DNA of 64,000 nt, from positions 17,697,001 to 17,761,000 of the forward strand of contig NC_074723.1 in NCBI RefSeq assembly GCF_947242115.1. The letters are read 5' to 3'. The notes under the pieces were generated by a model. It saw only the letters and a list, made by a program, of their open reading frames with translations, did no database searches and was not told the DNA's origin. The DNA is from Biomphalaria glabrata (Eukaryota > Mollusca > Gastropoda > Planorbidae). Below, piece after piece: positions 23,146 through 33,900 of this stretch; the stretch's first letter is position 1, and each line of letters starts with the position of its first letter. The translations under genes were made by a program, and so were the position numbers.

Positions 23146-23650
23146 AACCAACATAGTGAGCGCTTTTCGTTGTGGAGATAAAATATACATTTCTTGCACA
23201 CACACATGCACACGAACACACACACAATATGAGGCTAAAACTGATGCTGGCCATGAGGCTAAAACTGATGCTGGCCATGAGGCTAAATCTGATGCTGGCC
23301 ATGAGGCTAAAACTGATGCTGGCCATGAGGCTAAAACTGATGCTGGCCATGAGGCTAAAACTGATGCTGGCCATGAGGCTAAAACGGATGCTGGCCATGA
23401 GGCTAAAACTGATGCTAGCCATGAGGCTAAAACTGATGCTGGCCATGAGGCTAGAAAATTGTTTTCGATGATCCAGATGTGGAAAGTGTGGTCGAGAGGC
23501 TAAGTACGCTTGAAGGGGGCTCGAGGTTCGACACCCGACTCCAGCAGATTTGTGTTTACTGAGAGCCTAATGGCAGCACGGAAAAGCTTCTCCCAGATAC
23601 CCCTTCCCTCCCCCACTGGTCCACAAATTGGACCATAACGCTCTGAGCAT
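23146..23650 (+). mobile_element. SINE-like element with 24-bp minisatellite core, short-array copy
   Basis: Layout: a 5' leader (CTTTCAACCAACATAGTGAG, then GTTGTGGAGATAAAAT), a CA-rich stretch, and about 9.3 units of a 24-bp repeat beginning TGAGGCTAAAACTG (23230-23453). The linker GAAAATTGTTTTCGATG follows, then a tRNA-like head GTGGTCGAGAGGCTAAGTAC with B-box-like GAGGTTCGACACCCG, and a body to about 23650. The same order in reverse is at 25958-27045. Because 24 is divisible by 3, open frames run through the array in several phases; they are not genes. Confidence 0.75.
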
Positions 23651-25890
23651 GCTAGAAGCATGAAAGTAACGCTACAAGCTATAATTTTTTTTTAGCAACA
23701 TAGACCTACAATGTACTCATTCATTTTTTTAACTATAACAATTATAGAAATACAATAAAATTTGAAAGAACAAAAGGGCGTGGAAACTAATTGAAACAGT
23801 GTTTTTAGTTGTACATAACTACTACCTAGGTCTACATCTCATCACTATGAGAGTGAATCATAGTTGGTCATAGGCGGCCAACGATAGACTAAATAAAAAG
23901 CAATCACAATAAATAACAAAAGTTATTAGAAGCAATTTTATTTGTGTGATTTGAGTGTAAGAATTTTTTTTTAAGATTCAAAGGTTAGGAAGATATATGT
24001 TGCAGGCCAGAGGTACCCCAACCTTTTCCGGCTTGAAAGCACTTTCCAGCATGCTTTACCGCAATAGTTGTGTGAGTCCAATGGAACTGATCCACTGCGG
24101 ATTTATTACGCAATTTGAACAGAACTTTTGAGAAGCCCGGGTACCAAGAGCTGTAGTCTGACATCTCTGTAGGTTAGAATAAGATCTGATAGGTTCTATT
24201 ATGTTCTTTCTCCCTAACAAAAGGCAGCTCCGCCACTAAACATTTCTAACTTGTGTTGTTATTTGTATTACATTCAAATTGTTCAATATATCAACTAATC
24301 AAATAAATCAAAGTTGTATGTTTTCAAACATAAATACTATTTTTTATTGTGCCTGTTAATACTAACCCTAACCCATACTTTTGTAACTTAATGAAGTAAA
24401 AACAGCTTTGATTCTCTACCTCGTTTCATGGTGTTAGTGAAATAACTAAAATTCTAAATAATAAAAAAATATTGGATTCAGTTACTTTAAAGTGTTGAAG
24501 TTTATTATACATTCGCAAATACAGCGCACACAAGCACATCAACTTTATATATGTATAGTGTTTCAATTACTGATTCATTCTTCACTGACTGAGTGATTCA
24601 TTGGCTGAGTTCTGCCAAGACTGAGTGATTCATTGGCTTAGTGCTACAGTGGCTAAACGATTCTTTGTTACGACTTAGAAAAAGAAAAGCGGGTAATTCA
24701 CTTAAAACCGTGGCTTGGGCAGCTCTAAAGACTATCATCGTGGACTCTGGAGGGATTTTAGAATGAAAGGAAAAAGAAAGGAAACTTAAAGACATAATTA
24801 TAACACAATCTTAGGTTTTATTTTGCATAAATATTTACAATATGTTTATAAACTGTTCATATAAAATTTGTATTAAAGCCAACCCATTGAGTCCTTTTTT
24901 TCCCCTGAACTATTGTTTCGTAGATATGTTTAAGTGTTTTGTATACCAGAAAAGGTTCTTTTGGAGATATTTGGAGAGGCATCGGTTTTCCCTCCATCCA
25001 GCAACGGGAGCTGCAAGGTACCCCCAGCGGTGTCTGTGGAGGAGCCCCTGCGCCAAGCGTTTTCATGCGTTCTGAACTTCTGAATTCTCTTTTTCTCAAA
25101 GTAAGAGGAGATGCCGATATTGAAGTGTATTCTTGCACTAGATCACACTTATCAATGTAGTCAAATTAAAAGTCGTAGATCAAATTAAGTCTAAATATAG
25201 AAGAAGACAGCATTGGCCAATACAAGTATTTGAGAATATTCCAGTTTAATTTAGCATACCTACGTCAGTAATGTACGTGATCGTCGTACGCTTATCTTCG
25301 TGTTAACTAAGTCGTCTTGTTGTGTTAAGTAAGACCCGGACTTTTTTCAATTTTTGTCATATAAATGTCGTCAATATAACGATGTACAACAGTCTGGAGA
25401 ATTTCGACTATTCGAACTTAAGTGAGTCAATAAGAATCACGTTAGCGGAGACGTTTTGAAATCCTTATTCCAAACGTTTTTGAGTCCATATTTTTGCAGA
25501 CCCTTCTCGCGTCCTTATTACTAGATGAAACGACGTTTAACCTATTTCAATCTATTAAACATCATTATAATGTTATTCTACTTGGTTAACATGGACTGAT
25601 ACCTACAATAAAAATACCACTTTGCACCCTGAAAAAGAAAACGACCATCCCCTTTTTTTTTTCTCAGGACATCACTCCCACCCCACAGTTTAAGAAACGC
25701 TTTTCTGCATACTAAAAAAGCACACGCACTATTAATTAAAATGCTGCTCTCATCAATACTTCTGTGCACCGAATTTGAAAAAAAAATAAAGAAAAAAAAA
25801 AGCTGGCTATTAAAAACATTTGCTTCCTTGTATGAACATCTCCAACTACGACATAATCTCTCACGTATATTAAAGTTCTCAAATCCATTC
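23651..25890. other. AT-rich intergenic DNA with minor repeats
   Basis: No gene is supported. A possible decayed hAT-type end (CAGAGGTACCCCAACCTTTT) lies at 24009-24028 with no matching partner seen. Tandem CTGAGTGATTCATTGGCT copies lie near 24590-24640. A moderately GC-rich block at 24955-25160 has open frames on both strands but no recognisable domain. Confidence 0.4.
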
Positions 25891-25891
25891 C

Positions 25892-25955
25892 TAATGGACC
25901 ACATTCACCAAAACGAATAGTTACGTGATGATATTGATAAAACAACGAAAAAAAA
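25892..25955 (-). mobile_element. Partial MITE related to 7108-7284
   Basis: TAATGGACCACATTCACCAA followed by TACGTGATGATATTGATAAA matches the reverse complement of the right half of the MITE at 7108-7284 with several differences. It stops where the minisatellite-bearing element starts. Confidence 0.65.
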
Positions 25956-25957
25956 AC

Positions 25958-27045
25958 CTGTCGAACCTCGAGCCCCCTTCAAGCGTACTTAGCCTCTCCA
26001 CCACACTTTCCACATCGAAAACAATTTTCTAGACTCATTGCCAGCATCAGTTTTAGCCTCATGGCCAGCATCAGTTTTAGCCTCATGGCCAGCATCAGTT
26101 TTAGCCTCATGGCCAGCATCAGTTTTAGCTTCATGGCCAGCATCAGTTTTAGCCTCATGGCCAGCATCAGTTTTAGCCTCATGGCCAGCATCAGTTTTAG
26201 CCTCATGGCCAGCATCAGTTTTAGCCTCATGGCCAGCATCAGTTTTAGCCTCATGGCCAGCATAAGTTTTAGCCTCATGGCCAGCATCAGTTTTAGCCTC
26301 ATGGCCAGCATCAGTTTTAGCCTCATGGCCAGCATCAGTTTTAGCCTCATGGCCAGCATCAGTTTTAGCCTCATGGCCAGCATCAGTTTTAGCCTCATGG
26401 CCAGCATCAGTTTTAGACTCATGGCCAGCATCAGTTTTAGACTCATGGCCAGCATCAGTTTTAGCCTCATGGCCAGCATCAGTTTTAGACTCATGGCCAG
26501 CATCAGTTTTAGCCTCATGGCCAGCATCAGTTTTAGCCTCATGGCCAGCATCAGTTTTAGCCTCATGGCCAGCATCAGTTTTAGCCTCATGGCCAGCATC
26601 AGTTTTAGCCTCATGGCCAGCATCAGTTTTAGACTCATGGCCAGCATCAGTTTTAGACTCATGGCCAGCATCAGTTTTAGCCTCATGGCCAGCATCAGTT
26701 TTAGACTCATGGCCAGCATCAGTTTTAGCCTCATGGCTAGCATCAGTTTTAGCCTCATGGCCAGCATCAGTTTTAGCCTCATGGCCAGTATCAGTTTTAG
26801 CCTCATGGCCAGCATCAGTTTTAGCTTCATGGCCAGCATCAGTTTTAGACTCATGGCCAGCATCAGTTTTAGCCTCATGGCCAGCATCAGTTTTAGCCTC
26901 ATGGCCAGCATCAGTTTTAGCCTCATGGCCAGCATCAGTTTTAGCCTCATATTGTGTGTGTGTGTTCGTGTGTGTGTGTTGGTGTGCAAGAAATGTTTAT
27001 TTTATCTCCACAACTAAAAGCGCTCACTATGTTTGTTGAAAGAAA
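25958..27045 (-). mobile_element. SINE-like element with 24-bp minisatellite core, long-array copy
   Basis: Reverse-orientation relative of 23146-23650. The leader is at the right end (about 27010-27045), then a GT-rich stretch, about 38.3 units of the 24-bp repeat (26030-26949), and the tRNA-like start at 25958-26020, truncated within the B box. Unit variants (for example GACTC in place of GCCTC) show a nine-unit block present twice in tandem. Long open frames on both strands come from the 24-bp period. Confidence 0.8.
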
Positions 27046-27365
27046 AACTGCCATTGTTGAATAAAATTTTATCGTAATTTGTATAGTAGAGATAGAGAAT
27101 CACGTGACTCAATGTTGTTTGTTGTTTCAAAGAAGTCAAATACAAGACGCTTAGAGAATTGTAACGAAAGCCAGTACGTAGAGACGATGTGGAATGGTTT
27201 GAAAGAAACTAGAGGCCACGCTTAAACCACAAGGATACTTCCCTTCTATGTAATAAAGAAATCGTAATATATTTTTCTGACTGTATTTAGTTAAAAAGTC
27301 TAAGGTGGAACCAGTAAAGATGGAGGCCTAAGTTTTATGGCATATGTGATATATACTCCTAATCG

Positions 27366-27615
27366 AGGCCGTGCGGAGTGGCTGAGTGGTAAAACGCTTG
27401 GTTTCCGAACCGGGGGTCCCTGGTTCGAATCTTGGTGAAGACTGAGATTATGAATGTCGGGATCTTCAGGAAGCCTCCGAGTCCACCCAGCTCTCATGGG
27501 TACCTGACATTAGTTGGGGAAAAGTAAAGGCGGTTGATAGTTGTGCTGGCCACATGGCACCCTCGTTAACCGTGGGCCACAGAAAAAGGTGACATGAACT
27601 TTTTCCCTATAATCG
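27366..27615 (+). mobile_element. SINE, family S-A, best preserved copy
   Basis: The head GTGCGGAGTGGCTGAGTGGT (A-box-like) and the GGTTCGAATC B box resemble a tRNA gene. The body has CTCATGGGTACCTGACATTA and GGAAAAGTAAAGGCGGTTGA, then CACCCTCGTTAACCGTGGGC. A separate tail fragment is at 28128-28166. Confidence 0.9.
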
Positions 27616-28913
27616 AGGCCTGGTATATGAACTGACAATTTGATTTTAACATCAGGAAGTGATCACAGCCCGAGGCTGAGCATTTTTTGTAAGGTAGCCA
27701 ATGAGCTGTCGTCCTATTACCTTACATATATACACCGACTGAACGTGTCTCTGAGGTTTTAGTGGGCAAAGGCGCATTCAGGTTGCGCAGTTTGTTGGAA
27801 ATCCGTCACATTTTGGGGATATCAATTAAGTTCCTAAACTAGATCTAAGATAAAGAAAATCAATTATTGGATATATTACAAGCACTGATGCGTGACTTAT
27901 ATAGCCTTGGGGGACGAATAATTCTATAGGATGTTTGGATTATTCAATTGTATTTTATATCACAGTAAGTAGGGTTCCATAATGTTAATTTATTAATTAA
28001 TTGTCTTCTTATTCTGTTTCAACAGTGTTTAATTACTGGCTACAGAACTAAACATATAATAATTATATATATAATTACATGTCTAAAAGATATAGGTGTA
28101 CAAAAGCCAACTATAGGCCTATTAGCCAGACATCATCATCATAGATCGCAAGTTCTGAAAGGGCAGCTCTACTATTTTATTTTTACTTTACATTTGCATA
28201 GATAGGTAAAGTGTCTTCACTTTATTTTTAAGTTTTTATTGTTAAAAAACTAAATAAAGTGATTGTGTGTTAAATAAAACTGGCCTTATTTTTAAATTGT
28301 GAAACTACTAAAAATAGGTAGAAACATAAAAAAAAAACGTTAATTCCTGCTGACCAAAATTAAAACAAAAAAAATATTAGAGATTTTTATCTTCATATAT
28401 GCCTATTCAAAATGCAGAACCTGTAGGGCAAACGTCTTTATATAGATAACAAATCACACACACACAGTCACACACACACAAATTGCCTTATTCTTGTCAT
28501 TAAGTATCTAACATAGCAGACGACAACAGTCTAACACACATGATTATTCTTTAAAACGTAAGCTGGTAAATGTGTTTCTTGAACGCGTCTAGTCTTTAGG
28601 GAGAGTGTTACTATACCAACTACAACAACAAAACTACTCAAGCTCACATTAACATAAACAATTATCGGTCTACTAATAACCTAAGAAACAATTATTTATA
28701 TTTAAATTGTAATGGATTTATGTAATAATTGATAATAGGAAAGAACTAGACTCCGTGAGCATGACATGTAATAGGAAAAGAGAATAATATTGGAATATGT
28801 TAAGATTAAAAAAAAAGAAATTTGCATCATTGAACCTTAATAGCAATGTTTGCTTTCATTGGTTTATATCAATTAAAAAGCCGTTCAATACCAAAACCAA
28901 TCAGTAAAAATCA

Positions 28914-28995
28914 GTAAGTAATTCATTCGTTACAAGGAATGAGTTGTAAGTAAGTAGTTAGAAAACTCAATCCTCGTAACAAATGAATTACTTAC
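28914..28995. repeat. Near-perfect foldback, 32-nt arms and 18-nt loop
   Basis: The left arm 28914-28945 starts GTAAGTAATTCATTCGTTAC. The right arm 28964-28995 is its reverse complement with three mismatches. Transcribed, it would form a long hairpin. It could be a foldback element or a precursor-like structure; no evidence of expression is available. Confidence 0.7.
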
Positions 28996-29582
28996 AAACA
29001 TGTACCTTTCAAACTAAAAATAAAACAATAGGAAGGATAATTTAACTTAATTTAAAAGTTATAATATATTACAAATTAAATGGTTTTCACCTTAAATTTC
29101 ATTTTAAAGTTTTAATTCTTTAGTAGGTTCTTTCACAATATTTCCACAACTATTAGCACTAACTCATATAATAGAAGATAAGCAAAGTGTTGAAAAGATA
29201 TAGGATGAATCTTGTTGGAATTTAGAGAATAAGTGGCAAGTATTTTTAAAAAGTTTAAACGTAGAAATGCACTTCAGCTTAGAAACATTAGAAACAGTGA
29301 CGTGACACACAGTAATATGACGTAAATGGTAGACCGAGACCAATGTTATAGAAGGCCTCAACACTGAACTGCGACGTCGCAACCTGTGACATTGCAACGA
29401 GCTATTTTCTAAATTTCCCACGGTAGAACGCATTATGCTCTAAATTTCTGTGAAGAAAGCAACGTAATATAAATTTAAGAGTACTGACTACCAGTTTGTG
29501 TTGAAGTCAACTATAGTGATACGGAAGCTATTGACTTAGGCGAAACACTCATCCCTTCGTATGTGTATTGCTGTAAATCTAT

Positions 29583-29829
29583 GGTAAACACTAAACACTC
29601 AACAAAAGGAGGTCATAATAGACAGTTATAAAATACACAGTGAGACATGGACTTCAGCTATCAAGTCACAGGGAGTCTTGTCTTAGGTTCCACATGTCCT
29701 TTTCTACAGACCACCGACACACTTCCCAGTGTCGCTCCAGGTCCTCAATACAGTTCACAGGTAGCACGAAGGACGTTGAACGGTGTGCTGGTGCGCACCG
29801 TCAGTGTCGGCGCGGGAGGAGGGTTATAA
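29583..29829. mobile_element. Relative of the 374-bp TIR element
   Basis: Shares the order CACTCAACxAAA...CGCTCCAGGTCC...GTGCGCACC...GGGTTA(T/C)AACA with 8179-8552. The left boundary is approximate. Confidence 0.45.
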
Positions 29830-30239
29830 CAGTATGCATAAAAACATTGTCATGAAATTGACAAGGCAGTTTCTCAAGCATATTAAATTTGTGTTGTGCT
29901 TCTGTTCGAGCTTGCCAGTCTGAATGCATTTGTCATTTTGTTTTGGGGATTCCCTCAGAAATAGCAAATATTACATCCTAGCTCAAACCTCCTTCAGGGC
30001 TGCATGGAATGATCATCATTGATAGAGGGCAGGATTCGACCTCAGGACAATCTTGATGAGAGTCCGAAGCGCATTCTACACAACCAGACAACAAGACATC
30101 TAGTTTACGTGAAGCAAGCCTACATCATTCTACATCTTAAACAGGACACCTTATGCCCTGGTGACGTCCAAGAATAATTATAAAAGAAAAGCAAAAATGT
30201 CTGCTCTAATACTAATACCACTGTATTTTTACAAAGCTT

Positions 30240-30420
30240 ATATCAACTCACTCTGTCTGGCTTTCCGTCTGGCCAAACGTTTGTACACGCTATTTCTCCG
30301 TCACCTAATCTCGGATTAAGCTGAAATTTGCACAACTATTTCTTTTGCCTGACAACAAATGAATCCCTTTTTAAAAAATTAACTAATTAGTTAATGAACT
30401 ATTGGTAATAAATTACTTTG
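30240..30420 (+). repeat. Interspersed repeat R2
   Basis: Similar to 48526-48660 and 10185-10400. It has CTCTGTCTGGCTTTCCGTCT, TTTCTCCGTCACCTAATCTC and AAGCTGAAATTTGCACAACT. The remaining 30421-30904 upstream of the second cysteine-module gene is AT-rich with no feature I can name. Confidence 0.55.
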
Positions 30421-30904
30421 TCTGTTATCTCAAACAAGGGTAAGAAATAGTACTTGACTGAAGTGGTGGTATAAGCTGAATTAGTCCCCTTTATATATTG
30501 TCGTCTGAGGGCTTATAACTAATTTACTGACATGACTGATCCAAACTATTGATACACTTAATATAAACCTTGTTGTTTTTTTTTGTGTTTCTTTTTTGTG
30601 TTTTTTTTTTAAAGTATTTTTTTTTATTTTGCTTGTTTTTCTTTCAAGCATATTTGACATTGATAGTGCAAAGGGGTTGGATAGAGGAAATAGAACTAGT
30701 CAATTTTAAATTAATTGGTTCCTAATGGGTAGATACATCCATTCAAGTCTGAGTAATCAATTTTTAACGTATATATATTTTATGTTATTTCCTTATATTG
30801 TTTACATCATTTTGGACGGATATAGTGTTTCAGTGAAATCTGTTGTTTTTTCCACCAGCCGTTAAAAACTGATGTAATATATTTTGTAACAATTACTTCC
30901 TCAG

Positions 30905-33900
30905 CTCTTCTTGGACTACTATTCTTTAGCGCCTGTTATGGCCGTGACCCTGGCTTTGTGGCAGTTCATCTGCAGCCAAATGATACCACAACCTCCGGAG
31001 AGCAACAAGTGAACATCACCACAACAGTTTCCACACCAGCAGCTCTCGATCAGCACAGGTTTCCCGCCAAAATGGACTGCGAGCAGAGGCTACTGGAAGA
31101 GGCTTACGTCTGCGTTTCCAAACACGATATTGATTTCAACCATTTCCTCCTGATGGCAGTGTCCACTCTGAAAGAGGGAGCTAATGTTACCCAGCCGGAT
31201 ATTATTGAGGGAGTCAACATGACTAAGTTTCGAGGAAATGTTTGCAGGTGTTGTTGTTTGTTTATTTTATACTATTATATTTTTTTTTGCAAGAGGTACT
31301 AGCAAGCTTAATTAACCTTCTTCAATTACATAAGCTTTCTCAGTAGCTTTAAGGTTTATCGATAGATTTGGTTGTTTAAAAAAAAAGGTTTAAGAAAAAA
31401 TAGTTTGATGAAAGAATAGGAAGTGTTATAATAAAACATTTCCCGACTCGCCCCTCTCTAAAGAGGTCCACGACTGGTAGTGCTAGTAGTAAATTCAAAA
31501 CAAGTAAAAGGAGGGTAAAACAAATTATTCTATTAAACTAACGCCTCAACAAAAACATAAAGTAGGCTAATATGAATACTAATTCCTTAGATAAGTAATT
31601 GATAATGCACATGTATTTATCATTATTACAGTCAAAGTTAGATAATGATTATTTGTTGGATGTTTAAATAATATAATGTAATATTTAAGTGAAACAATCA
31701 CATCTTTGTAGCCTACATTTCCTTAGCATCATTGTAAAGATTTTTGTGTGTGTAATTCACTATTGTAAAAGAAATTTCCTTGTTGTTAATAAAAATGATG
31801 TTGGTAAAACTAACTATTTTCTCTAACAGAGCACAAAAAGAAGTAATGCAATGCATATTCCAAGCTGCCCAGGCATTGATGGTTACGCCAGCCTGTTTCA
31901 GCGGTACCAAGACACTTTCTGGCAAGTTGTCCAGGGAACAACCGAGGCTGAATGACCAGAGGTACCTGATTAAAGAGCAGATGGAGGCCATCCTCGGCCA
32001 GTACGACACCTTCTGTGCTCAACGTAACCATTTTGTTGTAAATAGCTATTTTGTCATCCATTTACTATTTCCTTTATTTGGTCACCCATTGACCATTTCC
32101 GTTATTCGGTCATTCATTTACTATTTCCGTTATTTGTCATTCATTAACTATTTCCGTTAGTTTGTCATCCATTTAGAATATCCCTTATTATCCATCTACT
32201 ATTATTATGGCAATCTGAACATCAAAAAAAAAAAAAAAACTTCAAGAAATCCTAAATGCTGCTGGTAAAGTCATTGGTTAAAGAAAATCCATTTAGACAG
32301 CTGTTTGAGAAAAAACATTCATAAGAAAAGCAAAAATAAAAAATTAGAAATGAAAAATCTGGATTTTGTGATTTTACCATCACAAAAGAGATACAAGACA
32401 CCGATAGCAAAATCTATTACCTTTTCGTTATATTAAATAATTCCAAGTGCTATTAATAACATATCTTCTTACTATCATACATTCATTTAAATATTAAAAC
32501 GTGTCTTCTTCATACTTTAGCTTGCAGGCTGACACTTTTGGAAGACATGAGATCTTGCTACAAAAAGTTCGGTTTGGATACGTCCCTCTTTCTACCTACT
32601 AAAGCAAGTGGTCCGGTCATTGGGTCGGACAGCTGGGAAGTGGACACGTTCTGCAAGTAAGTAACAAATCTTATCTTATAAAATACAGACGTTACTTCAA
32701 AAAAAGAAGATGACTACGCGTCATGCATCTAGTTATGCATGTTAACCAATGACCTAAATTCTGCCAAGTCACTGATTTTCCTGGCTGGCTCAGGCAACCC
32801 ATTCCATACTTAATAGCACTAGTGAAGAAGGAGCATTAGTACAAGTTTGTCGTAGCATTTGGAACGAGGTATGTGCCTTTATCTTTGTGTCTTTCTGGGT
32901 ATGTTATTAGATTTTGTTTTTGTATTTGAAGATTATGGTTCAGTGTATTATGTTTAATTTCTACTTCCCTTTTAAATTTTTTATCCTGAAGGCTTTCTAA
33001 ATTTAGTGATTTTACTAAAGCTGAGTTTCTAACAAAATGGAGATTTAAATCTGTCAGATAGCTGTTTATATGAGAGGCACCTTAAGGACCTAGAATCAAA
33101 TTGATAAACTGTTTACAATTAACTGTATATTAAACATGAAGACTTAGTTTTGAAGTTGTTGTTTTTAAATTGAACAGATTAAATGCCTAGAATGGAAGTT
33201 AATTCAGGAAGACTACTACCACCAAACATTGATTACTTAAAACCTGTCACACCAAGTGTCTTTTAAAAAAGATTTTATGAAATTACATGGGAAAAAAAAC
33301 GTATAGTATAATTCAAAATGAAACAAAGGGACCAATTCAATGATGTATTGTATATTTGCTTAATTTACTTCAATCTAAGTGGTAAGGCTCTTGGCTTCCA
33401 AACCGAAGCTCTCCAGTTCGAATCCTGGTGAATCCTGGGGGGTTTATTTTTGGGATTTTTAGGGCACCTTTGAGTCTACCCAGTTCTATTGGTGCCTGAC
33501 ATCAGTTGGGGAAAGTAAAGGCGGATGGTTGTTGTGCTGGCCACATTACACCCTCGTTTGCCGTCGGCTATAGAAACAGTGAAAGTATGACCTCTATATC
33601 ATCTGCCTTAAAGATCGCAAGGTCTGAAAAGGGTACTTTAACTTGTTAGTTGTTGTTGCTTTTTTACTTCAAACTACGACAAGAGTAAACTTATAGTTTT
33701 CTTGCTTGTCCTGTAGGCCTACATTGTAAGTTACAAGACACTTTCAAGTAATTGTGAAATACAGTGAATGACTGTCAAATAACTGTACGTTGTCGGCTAA
33801 AGCCAACAAGATAATAAAATAAGTTTGGTAATACATTTTTACATGAGGTTCCTGTGTTTCAATCGTATTCACAATACGTTATTTCTACTTTCACAATTTA

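Noticed and set aside
23105-23503. 132-aa frame with HEAKTDAG repeats and a hydrophobic start
   Set aside because: The hydrophobic start is AT-rich leader DNA, and the rest is the short copy of the same minisatellite. The frame is not kept in the other copy.
24009-24028. Solitary hAT-like terminus CAGAGGTACCCCAACCTTTT
   Set aside because: No partner end or target duplication was found within several kb, so no element is called.
25979-27017. Long open frames of 318 and 336 aa on opposite strands
   Set aside because: Both are translations of the 24-bp minisatellite (8-residue periods MASISFSL and MRLKLMLA). The period is a multiple of three, so several frames stay open; there is no gene structure.
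27366-27440. Possible tRNA gene in the S-A head
   Set aside because: Tightly linked to the S-A body in many copies; it is the pol III promoter of a SINE.
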